DNA of 64,000 bases from Zingiber officinale (Eukaryota > Streptophyta > Magnoliopsida > Zingiberales > Zingiberaceae). A program made the position numbers and the translations under genes. The stretch spans positions 13,014,672 through 13,078,671 of the forward strand of contig NC_056001.1 in NCBI RefSeq assembly GCF_018446385.1, written 5' to 3'. Below are positions 11,037 to 23,581 of the stretch, piece after piece. Position 1 is the first letter of the stretch. Every line of letters starts with the position of its first letter. The notes under the pieces are model-generated. The model was not told the DNA's origin and ran no database searches. It saw only the letters and a list, made by a program, of their open reading frames with translations.

Positions 11037-14000
11037 CTTTCCTTATTTGTAGATTGAAAGGAGATTTTAATTTTTAGAGATAATTTTCCTTTTTGAAAAT
11101 CATCCACATGTTTAAAAGAAATATTTTAATTTATAAAATTTTATTTTTATAATCCACCATGAAGGGAAAAATTATTGGAGAAATTTTTTATAAATTTCCG
11201 GAGACAAATTAGGAAGTTTTAATTCTTGTGTTAATTAAAACTCTCCTTGTTTTGTTTTTAATAGTGGTCGGCCATTACAAATTGAGAAGAGAAAATTGTT
11301 TTTAATTAAATAAATTTTCCTTTTCATGGCATAAGAATTAAGGAAGTTTTTATTTAAATTTCCTTATTTGCCAAGACCAAGGATTATAAAAGAGGGGGTA
11401 GAGGTGATTTCATGGCTAACGATTCTATTCTTTTTCTCTCCCTCTTTTCCTTGGTGTGGTCGGCCATAGAAGTTCTCTCTTCTTCCTTTTCTTTCTTTTT
11501 CATTGGTCGAACCTCATCATCTCATGGAGCTTGAAGGTGGCCGGATTCTAGCTTGGAGAAGAAGGAGAGAAAGGATGCATCCCTTGGAGCTTGGTGGTGG
11601 CCGAACCTCTTCCTTTCATGGAGCTATTGTGGTGGCCGAATCTTGCTTGGAGAAGAAGGTGGCTTAGGTGGATTCTCATCTCGGTAGATCATTGCCCACA
11701 CAACGTCCGGGATAAGAAGAGGAATACGGTAGAAGATCAAGAGGTTATTTGCTTACAAAGAAAGGTATAACTAGTAATTGTTTTCCGCATCATACTAGTT
11801 TTGTTTGTATAGTTATTTTTGGAAATACCAAACACAAGAGGCATATGATTCTAGAGTTTTCGAATTTATTTTCGAGTTTGTGTTTTTTTTTACTTAGTCG
11901 AATTTGTGATTCGATTGTTCCTTTTGGTTAACCTAGAGTTATTTAAGGAAATTAAATATTAGGTTTCCTTAAAAGGCTTTGTCTAGGCGGTGGTGGTTGC
12001 TCCCATATCCAAGAAGGTCATGTGCCTCGCCATGCAGTCCTGGAAGCCAATTTTAGAAATTAATATTTAATGAAATTAATAACTCAGGTATATTTGAATC
12101 AATAGTGTTAAGTTCCGCTTGCGATTCAAATCTAAACCATTAAGAACAGATAAGTTAAATTTGGAATCAATGATGTTAAGTTCCGTCTGCGATTTCTAAT
12201 TTAACTTCTAAAGAACACAATAGGTTATTTAAGGAAAGGTTCGACACTTGTATAAAATTTTTGTACAGTGGAGCCGGTACGATTTTCCTAGGACTAACCA
12301 ACAGTTAGAGATTTATGTTTGCTTGTGGAGAAGATTGATTTTTGTATAAATAACTGCATGATATTTTGGAATAAAGGCAATGACCTGCGTGAATGCAAAT
12401 CTGTACACACCCTTGTTATAAGCATGGTACTCGCATACTAGGGTAGAAGAAGAAAAAAATTACTTGGAAAGTGATGTATTATTTTCCGTTAACTACTAGA
12501 CTTCAACGTTTGTATGCATCTACTGCTACAGCTTGCCATATGACGTGGCATCATGAGCATGAGCACAATGGAGGTATAATGTGTCATCCTTCTGATTCAC
12601 CTACATGGAAACATCTAGATGATATATTTCCTTCTTTTGCAATGGAACCACATAATGTGAGATTGAGACTTTCTGCAGATGGATTTCAGCCATTTGGACA
12701 GTCAGGGCAACAATATTCATCTTGGCCGGTTATATTGACACCGTACAATTTATCGCCATGGATGTGTATGAAAGATGAATTTATGTTCCTTACAGTACTT
12801 ATTCCTGGTCCAACCAATCCCAAGGAGAAGATAGATGTTTTCTTACAACCTCTAATTGCTGAGTTAAATGAATTATGGAATGTAGGGTCGGTGATTTATG
12901 ATGTTGCAAGTAAAACTAATTTTAGATTACATGTTGTATTATTATGGACGATCAGTGATTTTCCAGCATACTTAATGTTGTCGGGTTGGAGCACGGCTGG
13001 TAAATTAGCATGTCCATACTGCATGACTGACTCTGATTCATTTTCATTACCTTACAGTGGGAAGGTGTCTTGGTTTCATAATCACCGTAAATTTTTACCA
13101 CTTGATCACTCTCTTAGGCGAAATAAGAAAAATTTCCTAAAAAATGTGTAGTCAGAAAACCCCCTCCACTCCATGCTTCAGGTGAACAAATCATTGAGCA
13201 AATTGATAGTTATGAATTTCTACCAGTATCTCAATCTGGTTCTGATGAGATAAATAAATATATTGTTAGGATGTGCAAGTGTGGTTGGAAGCAAAGGAGT
13301 ATTTTTTGGGAGTTATCGTATTGGAAATATCTGCTTATTCGACATAATTTAGATGTTATGCATATTGAGAAAAAAAATTTCGATAATATCTTTAACACTG
13401 TGATGAATGTGCCTGGAAGAACTAAAGACACTGCAAAATCACGCGAGGAATTAAAATAACTAGTCAATAGACCAGAGTTGCATCAAGATGAAATAACTAA
13501 TAGATTTCCAAATGCTTGTTATACATTGGACAAAGATGGGAAGCAAGCTTTATGTAATTAGTTGAAAAAAATCAAATTTCCAGATGGTTATGCCTCAAAT
13601 ATGGCTCGATGCGTGGATATGAATAGATTAAAGATGTTTGGAATGAAAAGTCATGACTGTCATGTATTTATGCAAAGACTTATTTCTGTAGCTTTCCATG
13701 ACTTACTTCCTCAAAATGTTTGGCAAGCACTCACTGAATTGAGTCTATTTTTTAGAGATTTGACAGCAAAGTGTATTACGATGAATGATATGATTCGGCT
13801 AGAAACAGACATTCCTCTCATATTATGTAAACTAGAGTGCATATTTCCACTAAATTTTTTTGATTCAATGGAACATCTATCGGTACATTTACCAAAAGAG
13901 GCACAAATAGCAGGTCCTGTGCAATACAGATGGATGTATCCATTTGAATGGTTTTTGAGGAAATTAAAAAATAATGTTCGTAACAAAGCAAGAGTTGAAG

Positions 14001-14869
14001 GGTCAATATGCAATGCTTATCTAGTTGAAGAAGCATCTTCTTTCTGCTTCTATTATTTTGTTGATAGTGTGCAAACAAGACATCGCAAGTGTCCTAAAAA
14101 TTCTGATAATGCTTGTCAGCCGATAGATCCATCGATACTTTCTATTTTTAAGTTTCCTGGTAAGTCAATGGGTGCATCGCTTTCTAGATGGTTAACCGAA
14201 GAAGAATATCATGCTGCAAGAACATATATACTCTTAAATTGTGAAGAGGTCACACCATACATAAAGTAAGTAAACTTCTTAAATCAAACATCCATCCTCC
14301 GTTTAATTATTTTGCTTGATATCCCAATTTTAATATAATTATTTTTTTCTCAGCTTGTACGAACAACAATTATATCTACAAAACCCATCAATTGGTGCAA
14401 GTGAGGTAGCTACAAAGTTAGAGAACGAATATTGTGGTTTCAAATATATGTAAGTTAGAAAATTTGTGAAATTTTTGAGTTCATTTTTATTAAGAAGTGT
14501 CCTAAGATATATGTTACTTATTTATATAGGTGGAAGACCGTAGAATATCAAATGTGCAAGATGATAAGATAATGAATATTGCATCAGGACCCCTTCGTAA
14601 AATAAAGGTGTATTCTGGTTACTATGTTAATGACCTTAAATTCCACGTGGCACAACAAGATTCACGGAGATTAACTTATAATTCTAGTGTTTGCGTCAAA
14701 GGATCTATGGATAACAATAACACTGAGTTTAATTACTATGGTAGATTTGACGAAATCATAGAGATTGAATATCCTGCATTACCAATAAAGAAGTGTGTGT
14801 TGTTCAAATGTTTATGGTATGATCCGATCCCAAGTATGGTAAGATCAAGGAATGTATATCGGTACCTTG

Positions 14870-15434
14870 CTTGCTGCAGAGGTTGCTACTGTGAAGAGGG
14901 AGGCATGTAGTGGAGACGGTGGATACTGTGTTACAGGGGAAAGGAAGGAAAGGAGGTGCGACGGAGGAAAGGCCACCTACGATGCCGAGGCTATGTGGAG
15001 AGGAAGAGAGTCGGTTATGGAGAGATGTGGAGGTGATTCAATGCAGAGGCGAGACAGAGAGGAAAAGGGTCGGCCGCGGAGAGATGCGGAAGCAATGCAG
15101 AGAGGAAAAGGGGCAGCTGCGGAGAGAAAACTTCGTGATGAGCGGTGGCGTGTGGAAATGGAAAAGGTGAGTGACGAGCGGCTACTTGCAGAAACGAGGA
15201 GGAGAGGGTTTAGGGCAAGTAATTAGGTTTACAAGTTTAACTAGTTATATAATTTTAATTAATAAACTACTACGGACATTTATAACATATGTCAGGATAA
15301 AAGGTCTAATTTGATATTTATTTTTTAAAAAAAAATATTTTTGATGAGTGTCCTTGTAAGGTGTTTATCACGACATTATAAAATAAGTGTCATCAAGAAA
15401 ATGTCACAATAGACTAATTTTCTTGTAGTGTCTA
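14870..15434 (-). mobile_element. CACTA-like 5' terminal fragment inside the larger CACTA
   Basis: TNP2 homology stops near 14860 and its acidic C-terminal tail resumes near 15520. Between them lies a purine-rich segment that ends TTTTCTTGTAGTG at 15434. Read on the minus strand this is CACTACAAGAAAA, the commonest plant CACTA terminus, followed by an AT-rich part and then a pyrimidine-rich leader ('aaaccctctcctcctcg'). I infer a fragment of a different, minus-oriented CACTA element. The opposite end and target duplication were not found. Confidence 0.5.
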
Positions 15435-15837
15435 GTGAATGGTTGTCTGTTTGTTGAATCAAGCCTCGCTCGACTATAGAGATGCAAAATACAATCACTG
15501 CTTAAAACCATGATGCATTTCAGAATGATGAAGTGGAGAGACATTCAGTTGATTTACAACACCAATCTACTTCTCAATTACTTATAGTTGCTAATGACAT
15601 TTACGAAGAGATAGATGATAGGGAGATGTCCAACAGTGAGGATGAAGTTGAACTAAGCTCATCTAGCAATGAGGACATAGAAACTGTTAATGTTGATTAG
15701 CCAGATGTTAATGATGATTAAATATTAACATTATTATTTTCGTCGGTAAGTAATTTTTCCATATTATTTTGTATTTATATTATCAAGTTTTTAGACCTTA
15801 TTATGATGTGTTGCAATGTTATTTTGCAGATATCATC

Positions 15838-17223
15838 ATGGCAGAGCAGCAGCCTGTGGCACCCCGTGGCTACAAGGTCCTTACCGTTGTCAGGGACTCG
15901 TAAGTATTTTGTATTATTAATAATTCAAGTTTATATATAACTTTAGTTATAATATATTTCTCATAACTTAATATTATTTTATGTAGGTTCACTCCAGATG
16001 GGCACAGAGTTGCCACATATATCACTGCAAAATTCAAGGAATAAGTTAGCGTGTCTGGTACTACATGGAGGCATGTAGACCAGGAGATGAAGCTATTTTA
16101 TTATAATAAATTTGTGGTAAGTAAATTTAATATATTTGACATTCTATAATATAGTTATCATTTAAACTAAATGTTTAACTTATAATTACAGAAAAGATAT
16201 ACATGGGTGGACGAGCAAGAAGAGCAATTTAAAGCTACATGGAATACCTACTGTGTCAAACTCTACAGAGATCATATGTATTACATGAGAAAGAAGGGCA
16301 CTAGGCCTGTGTATGTTTTGGAGGTGATATGGAGTGCATGGATGACCACCTGGGCTGCAGAAAGGTGGCAAGCTAATGTTGAAAAGGCAAAAGCAAATAG
16401 GAATACAGAGCCAGGTGGCCCGAGCACTGAAACCACTCGACATACGTCAGGATCCAGATCTATTATTGAGCATACCATGGATCTGGTGAGTATAATTTAA
16501 AATTATACTTTGTAACAAATTTTGTATTTATTACCAATCTTTTATAATTTTTTCCTGAATTTTTTGAATGTAGGAACGTGAGCTTGCCTGACAGCCTACA
16601 TGTATGGAGATCTTTCTCAAGACCCACAAGAAGAAGGATGGGTCATTTGTTGATTCTCGATCTCAAACTCTACATGTAAGATTATTAATTTTATTACATT
16701 TGTTCATTTCTATCTTAATTAATATTTAGTAATACAGATCAAATAAGATATTATATTATTTTTTATCCAGCAACAAATGACAGAAAGGGTGACTCAGGCA
16801 TCTCAGCCATCAGCAGAGGGTGGAGAGTCACAGTCTTTATCCACTAACGATCTAAATGATATTTATTATGATGTTGTCGATGGAAGGACAAAAAACTCCA
16901 CCCTCTACGGCCTTGGCTTTCAGGCCAAAGTGGCATTTGATCGTTTGAGGAATCCAGTAGGTCGTGCTAGTTCCTCTTCTTCTAGCGAGATGCAGTCTTT
17001 AAGATGTGAAAATCAAGAACTGCGTTCTCAACTAAAATCAATGGATCAGAGGATGGCTGATATGGATCAGTGGAGAGCTGATGAGGTGAAGAAGAAAGCT
17101 GAACGTGACAAGGATAATGAAGATCTCATGGCCCAAATGCGGGTGATCGTGACTTCTTTCACCCAAGCATCACAAGGTTCTGAGTCACAGGAGACTCAAG
17201 ATCCATCAGACGGTGATCATTAG
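15838..17223 (+). pseudogene. Second CACTA gene (Transposase_24 / Ptta type), five exons, two stops
   Basis: Exons 15838-15899, 15987-16116, 16192-16485, 16574-16675 and 16771-17223, all with GT..AG introns and matching phase (341 codons plus stop). The product begins MAEQQPVAPRGYKVL. It has the Trp-rich domain of the plant En/Spm second protein ('KRYTWVDEQEEQFKATW', 'FLKTHKKKDGSFVD') and ends in a coiled coil ('ENQELRSQLKSMDQRMADMD') with an acidic tail. The family is thought to bind subterminal repeats. In-frame stops lie at 16042 (exon 2) and 16589 (exon 4, CGA to TGA). Everything else is intact, so decay here is recent or slow. Confidence 0.85.
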
Positions 17224-17555
17224 CTTTTTTGAGGTTTGTTCAACCACACTTTAGTTTTTTATTTATCATATAGAACGTGAGCATGTTTTGATATTATAAC
17301 ATGTTTATTTCTAAAGGTTTTATTACTATATGTTTCAGGAGTCACGTTCAGTCCTATTTACATATTGGTTCTTCACTACATCATTTGCTCATTTTTGTTC
17401 AGGTATAATTTCATGTAAAATTCGTTATACATATCTATGCAAACTGTTTATTTATACATCATTTTGTATTTGCCTTTCTACAAGATTTTCTTTATGATTT
17501 CGCGTTATCGTATTATTTGGAGTATATTCTAGTTCGGTATGTATTATTTAAACTT

Positions 17556-17816
<261 letters not shown>

Positions 17817-17935
17817 TGGATTGTATTTGTTGTGTGGATTGTATGATACCATCAATTGTGATGGTTTGTTTATATATTTGGAAAATGTATATGGGAACAG
17901 CATGTAATGTAAACGATCTGAAGCTGTGAATTTTT

Positions 17936-18367
17936 TTTTCATTTTCCGTCGGAATACCAACGGAACGTTTCCGTCAAAAATTATCGAAACCTACAGATTT
18001 CGATAGATTACCGACGGAACAAGTTATTTCTGTCGGTATCTCTGTTATTTCCCGACGAAACAGTAGGTTCCGTCAGGAGGTTTCCGGCATATTGTATAGT
18101 GTTTTAGGCCACATTACCGACGGAAATTTAATTTCCATCGGTATTTGTACCGACGGAAAATTAATTTCCGTCAGTATTTGTACCGACGGAAATTTAATTC
18201 CCGTTGGTATTTATTACCGACGGAAATTAGGTTTTCGGTCGGTAATCATGGGTCGTCGGATATTTTACTGACGGAAATTATTCCGTCAAAAGTCTGTCGG
18301 TATGAACATGTACCGATAGAATATCGACATATATTTTCGTTGGTAAAACTATTTTTTTTTTGTAGTG
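17936..18367. repeat. Right CACTA terminus and subterminal repeats
   Basis: Many copies of 'ttaccgacggaaattt' and 'aatttccgtcggta' in both orientations, ending in a T-run and GTAGTG. It pairs with the array at 4034-4275. Confidence 0.9.
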
Positions 18368-18638
18368 TATAGCTTTCACTTCAAGCTTAATACTCTTATT
18401 CGTAGAAATAAAATTACCAAAAGGGGTATGTTGATATTTGAAGGGATAACTTGACAAAATTAGATCGGTAATGACAATACAAAGAAGGGTATGTCTGTTA
18501 CCCAAACGGATATCTCGATAACTGAAAAAGTGGTGGATAGAAAATATAAATGAGACAAGATCTACGTCATCATACCGAACTCCTCCAATTGGAGCTGTCG
18601 ATTCATCATCGAGCTAACTAACTGGACACAACTGTTCG

Positions 18639-19460
18639 TAGGGTTGTCTCTAGAAAATTGGAGGCCCTAGGCTAATTTTTAGATAACAGTCCTATATAAT
18701 ATTTTTTAATTAAATATAAAAATATTACATATGAGCCAATAATCAATGCACATATTTATCACGAATATTCAATATGCTATGTAAATTTATTAAATTAAAA
18801 AATGACATATATAAACTAAATCTAATAACAAATGTTCATATTCTTCATGCTTTTTGTCATACAAAATTGTCAACTAAATCATCATAATCAAACTTAGCTA
18901 CCATCTTTTTTTCAATAAACAATATGGTCAAATTATTCAATCTATCCTGTGACATAGTTGATCAAAGATAGTTCTTTATCAACTTCAACTTTGAGAGAGA
19001 ATCAAAGAATTGAAAAGGAAAAAGTGAATTGACTTTTTTTCACTCAAATTAATTTTTTTAATGGTCGAATATAATGAATTGTTGATGCAAAAGGTTTAGT
19101 CAAGATATGTCTCATGGTCCATGCACAATTACAAAATAGGTGGAATGTTATAAATAACAAGGTAAGGATAAATATAAAATACAAAGTAAAAATATTATGT
19201 TAAAAAATGAGGATAAATTTGAACAATTTCAAATAGTGAATTGATTAAAATTAATAAAAAGTTATATTAATAATAAATAAAAACTTGTTTAAGATTTTTT
19301 TTTACCAGACTGGTTAAAGATAAAATATTTTTTGATCTGTTAAAAAAATGATCCATTATCAAATTTAATAAAACCCTCAAATATAAATATAAAATCTTAA
19401 TAATATGGAGGCCCCTAGAATAGGGAGGCCCTAGGTTGCCTCCCCCTAAAGCTAGCCCTG
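18639..19460 (-). mobile_element. hAT element deletion derivative (822 bp)
   Basis: The left end TAGGGTTGTCTCTAG and the right end (reverse complement) CAGGGCTAGCTTTAG are imperfect inverted repeats, both followed inward by 'gaggccctagg'. The 8-bp flanks are ACTGTTCG (18631-18638) and ATTGTTCG (19461-19468), one mismatch, the right size for hAT. Inside, on the minus strand, is a scrap of the hAT C-terminal dimerisation domain. Most of the transposase is gone. Confidence 0.8.
18880..19018 (-). pseudogene. hAT transposase C-terminal (hATC) fragment, ZMYM1-like group
   Basis: The minus-strand frame reads 'SKLKLIKNYL', a TGA stop, then 'STMSQDRLNNLTILFIEKK' and 'FDYDDLVDNF'. This is the conserved dimerisation block of plant hAT transposases often annotated as zinc-finger MYM-type protein 1-like. 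One internal stop is visible, and nothing upstream of this block survives inside the element. Confidence 0.8.
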
Positions 19461-19483
19461 ATTGTTCGATCAATTAATACCAC

Positions 19484-19740
19484 TTAAAAAACTTAGATTT
19501 AACGATGAATTTTAGTGATAAAAAAATCATAGCAAATCTATAACAAAATTAGTACAAAAAAAATTGTCGTTAATTAATAATAAAACTAGAAAAAAAAATT
19601 GTCGCAAAATTGTGGTTACAAATTAGCGATGAATTTGTGATAAATTCAAAATTTATAGCTAATTTTGTGACAAATTCATAATTTGTCATAAAATTTAGGG
19701 ATAAAATTCAGAATTAGTTACTAAATTTAGGATCTAAAAT
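19484..19740. mobile_element. CACTA-like terminus with subterminal repeats, truncated
   Basis: Begins CACTTAAAAAACTTAG and continues with alternating 'tagcgatgaattt' and 'aaatt..tcgctaa'-type motifs, as expected for a CACTA end. It is cut off by the Copia LTR that begins about 19741. It is distinct from the 'ccgacggaa' family of the two large CACTA elements. Confidence 0.4.
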
Positions 19741-20725
19741 CCCACCTCATAATCTAAAATCCCTATTTCACCCGCACGCAACATCGACCCAATCTCTAAT
19801 TTGTTGGTCCGGTTAGACCAGCTGGAGAGGGTTGAGTTGCCTGAAACACTAAAATAAACATTTCTCGTCTTTCGATTCAGATTAGCAAAGTAATTAAAAA
19901 ATAGAAATAACAACTTAAATAAAATCAGCAAAAGGCCAAGAATTACGTGGTTACAACCTAAATTGTTGTTAATCCAAGACAGTATAAAGCTCACTAAGAA
20001 TCTCCTTCACTGAAGGCGGAGAAGCCTTTTTACACACAATGAAAGCTCAGAAAAAACTAGGAAAGTGAATACACAAGTTGTTACCTCTTTCTTAGGTCCA
20101 TGGGTCTTTTTATAGCCCTTGGAAAATCTTATCCGCAGGTTGAAGGCGCCTTCCATAGGGCTGGAAGGTGCCTCCAGCGAGGCGCTCGTGGATAAAACTT
20201 TATCCATGGCCAACAACTCATTTCAGCCTGGTCGAAGGCGCCGTCCATAGCCTTGGAAAGTGTCTTCGCATTGTTCATCAAAAGTGTCTTCCAGCCATGG
20301 AAGGCACCTTCCACAAAAGGCGCGGGAGCACCTTCAATAGCCTTTGAAGGTGCCTCTAGCAACACTTGTAGCTCCATTTCGCTCCTTTGCTGCTACGATC
20401 TCCTGGGTGATTTCGGCAACTAGAATAGGGCTCACCCGAACCCAATTTCCGGCCTTCTCCTTGAGCAGACTTCCGCTCTGGCTTTTCATCCCTCGAACAT
20501 CATGCACGTCCTTCTTGTCCATCAGTGTACTCTTCTGCAATATCTCATCCCTCAGATGTACCGAGCCCATCGGCCCTCTCCCGTGTCGTCCTTCTCGCTA
20601 GCCGCGTCTTCCGCTTGACTTCCTATGCTCCTAAACTCCTGCACACTTAGACACAGGGATCAGCACATAACAGGACCTAACATAACTTCATTGATCACAC
20701 CAAAAATAACCTTGGGGTTCCAACA
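19741..20725 (-). mobile_element. Copia-type LTR (LTR-A family), minus orientation
   Basis: On the minus strand it starts TGTTGGAACCCC (20725), followed by 'gatcaatgaagttatgttagg', 'cacttagac'-type and 'gaaggcgccttcc' blocks. The same block order occurs at 21049-24594 (plus), 24765-25085 and 27591-29128 (minus). No internal region adjoins it that I can assign, so it is a solo or truncated LTR. The low-coordinate end is approximate. Confidence 0.6.
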
Positions 20726-21048
20726 TGATTCTCTCCAACGCGCTAAGCAGTCAACCGTCATGAGGATGACATGATGCCTATTTAGTTACAAAATTCATTG
20801 CAAAAATTTTTTGCAACAATTTTTTTTTTGTAAAATCCATTGCAAATTTTTTTGCAACAAATTTTTTTTTGTAAAATCCGTTGCAAAATTCATTTCCAAA
20901 ACAAGATTTTTTTTTGTAGCAACTGTCAATCCATCCATCCAATAAATTCCAATAGTTTTTGGCATCCATCATTGGTACTTCAATGTGATCTTGATCAACG
21001 ACATGAGCAAGGAGGATCGGTTGAATTAATGACGCGATCCAGTTCTGG
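20726..21048. other. Spacer with a short tandem repeat
   Basis: Around 20795-20900 a unit of about 48 bp, 'ttgcaacaattttttttttgtaaaatcc', occurs two to three times. No gene or element boundary is clear. Confidence 0.4.
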
Positions 21049-21906
21049 AATGCATTATAAATATCTCAGGTGAATTTTAATATGATCAACCAAGTTAATT
21101 TAGGCTCGGTAGATTTGATGTTTTGTGTCTAAGTATGCAGGGACTTTGGAAAATAAAAAATTGAGTGGGAGACGCAGCGAGTGAGAAGAATGACACAGAA
21201 AGGGAGTCAACGAGTTCGGCGCATCCGAGAAACGATGAGCTATGGATGAGTACTTTGGTGGATGAGAAGGAAGCGCGTGACGCATCCGAGGGACGAGAAG
21301 CCGGGAGGAAATCTACTCGAGAAGAAGGTCGGAGTTGGGTTCGGGTGAGCTCAACTTTGGACGGCCAAAACATTATCCAAGGAAACCGAGGTCTAGGTGC
21401 CTGAGAAGTCTAGAACCGTTAGAGAAAAATCGTTATGGAATGGATCAATTTGACCGAGTCTAGGTGCTCGGATCGGATCTAGGCACTCGAAAAGTGCCAT
21501 GTCAGCAAATGACTAGATTCGACCAGTCTATAAATAGAGTCCTAATGCTCAAAGTTCAAAACAACACGCTCTGTATTTCGTTTACAAACTTGTTCTTTAG
21601 TTTTTGAGCTTTCAATTTCTGTAAGAAGCTACTCCGCCTTCATGAAGTTGTTTAGTGGGGCTTTCATTGCCTTGGACTAGTAACCTCCTCGGTTGCAAAC
21701 CAAGTAAATCCAATGTCTCTTACTTATTTTTAGGGAAAAATACCTTTAACCCCCTCTATTTTCTATTAAGTAGCATTTTGCCCCCTCTATTTAAAAAATA
21801 ACACTTAACCCCCCTTTGACCAAAGTCAAATGTAAAAAAAATTATAAAAGGCAATTATGTCCTTATATTTTTGATATTTTTTTTGATAATATTAAGAGGA
21901 AAAAAA

Positions 21907-23581
21907 TGTTGGTGCAATATCCCCTGGTCAGGTTGACCAGGTTGACTAAGCTTGAGTTGGCTCAAGCTTGAGCATTGATGTTTAGGTCTCGATATTTGAT
22001 AATACATGGAGATTGCAGATGCAATCAACCATTTGGAGATATTGTTGATATAATTCCCCTCTAGTCAAGGTTGACCAGTTAGATATAAAGAAGAATCAAG
22101 TAGGTCAAAGGGTTGACTGGATACTTGACTGGGAAAGTCCTAACTGGAGGTTAGGCAGATGGAAAATCCTAGTGAGTGAAGCCAGGTAAAAGACCTAGTG
22201 AGTGGAACTAGACGGTTAGAAAATCCTAGTGAGTGAAGCTAAGTGAAAGTCTTGGTGAGTGAAGCCAGGTGAAAACCTTAGTGAGTGAAGCTAGGTGAAA
22301 GTCCTGGTGAGTGAAGCCAAGCAGATGGAAAGTCCTAGTGAGTGAAACTAAGCAGATGAAAAGACTTAGTGAGTAAAGCCAGACATGTGAAAATTCAGGT
22401 GGGTCAAGATTGATCGGACACCTGGTATTGAGAAATCCAAGTAGGTCAAGGGATTGACTGGACACTTGGCACGAGGAAATCCAGATGGGTCGAGGGTGAC
22501 CGGACATCTGGTGGAAGTCCAAGTGGGTCAAGGTTAACCTAATACTTGGCATAAGGAGAAAAGTTTAAGTGAGTCAAAGGGATTGACCGGACACTTGGTG
22601 AAGGAGTCCTAGCAGGTCAAGGTTGATCGGATGCTAGGTATGATGTTCTAACAGGTCACGGTTGACCAGATATTGGAATTGGGGGCCCTAGACTTAGTTT
22701 AAGCAAGTCAAAGGAGACCAATCGATCAGTTGATCGATTGAACAGGGGTTCAATCGATCAGGCGATCGATTGAACAGGTGTTCAATCGATCAGCCGATCG
22801 ATTGGAGTTGTGCTGCGACAAGCAGTGGCCTAATCGATCTGCCAATCGATTTGGAGCTTATATCGCGCTCACAAAAGCGTTTCCAATCGATCAGTTGATC
22901 GATTGGGCACCTCCAATCGATCGGTCGATCGATTGGGGAACTAGAAAACATGCACGGAAGTTGAATCGATCGGGCGATCGATTTAGGCTATTTCCAGAGA
23001 GCATAGAGGCACTCTGAATTGATCATCCGATCGATTCAAAGTCTCCCCAATCGATTGAGAGTCATTCAATTGATTGGGATCTAATCGTTAGCGCAGGGTA
23101 AAGTCGTTGGCGAGGATTTTCTTCGGCAGATCTTCAACTCCACTCTCAATGATTCTTCTCCACCGAGCTCAGTGACACACGCCAGTTCTAGAAGGGTCTT
23201 TGAGTGAAGTACAGTTGTATTCCCAAACATCAAGAGGCATTGCCAAACAAGAAGAGAGCATAAGTGTTGTAAACCTTGTAAGGTTTGTGTTTGTATTTCT
23301 TCTTGTTTTGAGTTGTATGTGTGTGTGAGTCTTATACGAGGTTTCTCCTCCTCCGATAGTTATCAAGAATGAGCATTTTCTTAGTGGGGAGTGCTCGCGT
23401 GTGTGGATCCTTGGATTAGTCACCTCTTCTTGAGGTGGATACCAAGTAAATCCTCGTGTTAGCATTGTAGAGTGCTTCATAGTCTTATTCCGCTGCCTAT
23501 CAACAACAATGAAGCAAGCAATCAAGCGCGACGAGCTATTCACCCCCCCCCCCCTTCTCCTAACATATTTCGACCCTAACA
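21907..23581 (+). mobile_element. Solo LTR (LTR-B family) inside the MULE
   Basis: Starts TGTTGGTGCAATATCCC immediately after AAAAAA and ends CGACCCTAACA followed by AAAAA, giving a 5-bp AAAAA duplication. It contains three repeat zones: 'cctagtgagtgaagccaggtg' (22170-22400), 'aggtcaag..gaccggacacttgg' (22400-22700), and nine or so 'caatcgatc..gatcgattg' palindromes (22715-23065). The last 450 bp resemble an LTR transcript leader. No second LTR or internal region is present. Confidence 0.8.
22713..23075. repeat. Palindromic 'caatcgatc-n-gatcgattg' array within the LTR
   Basis: Short inverted repeats of the form 'caatcgatcagttgatcgattg' recur every 30-50 bp with variable joints. They contribute only incidental open frames. 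This is a sequence habit of the LTR-B family and is seen more weakly at 1-170. Confidence 0.85.

Larger units (their letters stand above)
5657..12303 (+). mobile_element. Solo LTR (LTR-C family, Copia-type) inserted in TNP2
   Basis: Starts TGTTGGAGTGTATACT and ends ACTAACCAACA. The flanking 5-mers are GTCAG (5652-5656) and GTTAG (12304-12308), a target duplication with one mismatch, and transposase coding resumes after it. Without the Gypsy insertion (7003-11036 plus duplication) the LTR is about 2.6 kb. A 2.4-kb relative lies at 38951-41355. A TATA-like 'gattataaaagaggggg' lies near 11390 and marks the likely LTR promoter. No internal region or second LTR is present, so this is a solo LTR left by recombination. 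Confidence 0.85.
5009..15700 (+). pseudogene. TNP2-type CACTA transposase, disrupted
   Basis: The start ATG (5009) opens MSMNKAWMYNRLEKGFI, the N-terminal transposase-associated domain with CPC and HIC cysteine/histidine residues. The Transposase_21 core follows at about 12309-13460 ('SADGFQPFG', 'WSTAGKLACPYC', 'RHNLDVMHIEKK'), then a DUF4218-like part (13830-14170, 'WMYPFEWFLRKLKN'), an intron ending ...TTCTCAG at about 14353, a DUF4216-like exon from 14530 ('YYVNDLKFHV', 'FDEIIEIEYP'), and an acidic tail ending at 15700. Damage includes one extra base near 5106, a stop at 5446, a frameshift near 13150, stops near 13457 and 13558, a solo LTR inserted at 5657, and a foreign segment from about 14870. 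It cannot encode a working transposase. Confidence 0.9.

Noticed and set aside
22713-23075. CRISPR-like or protein-binding array of 'atcgat' palindromes
   Set aside because: Spacing is irregular, the repeats vary, the genome is plainly eukaryotic, and the stretch is a family trait of the LTR.
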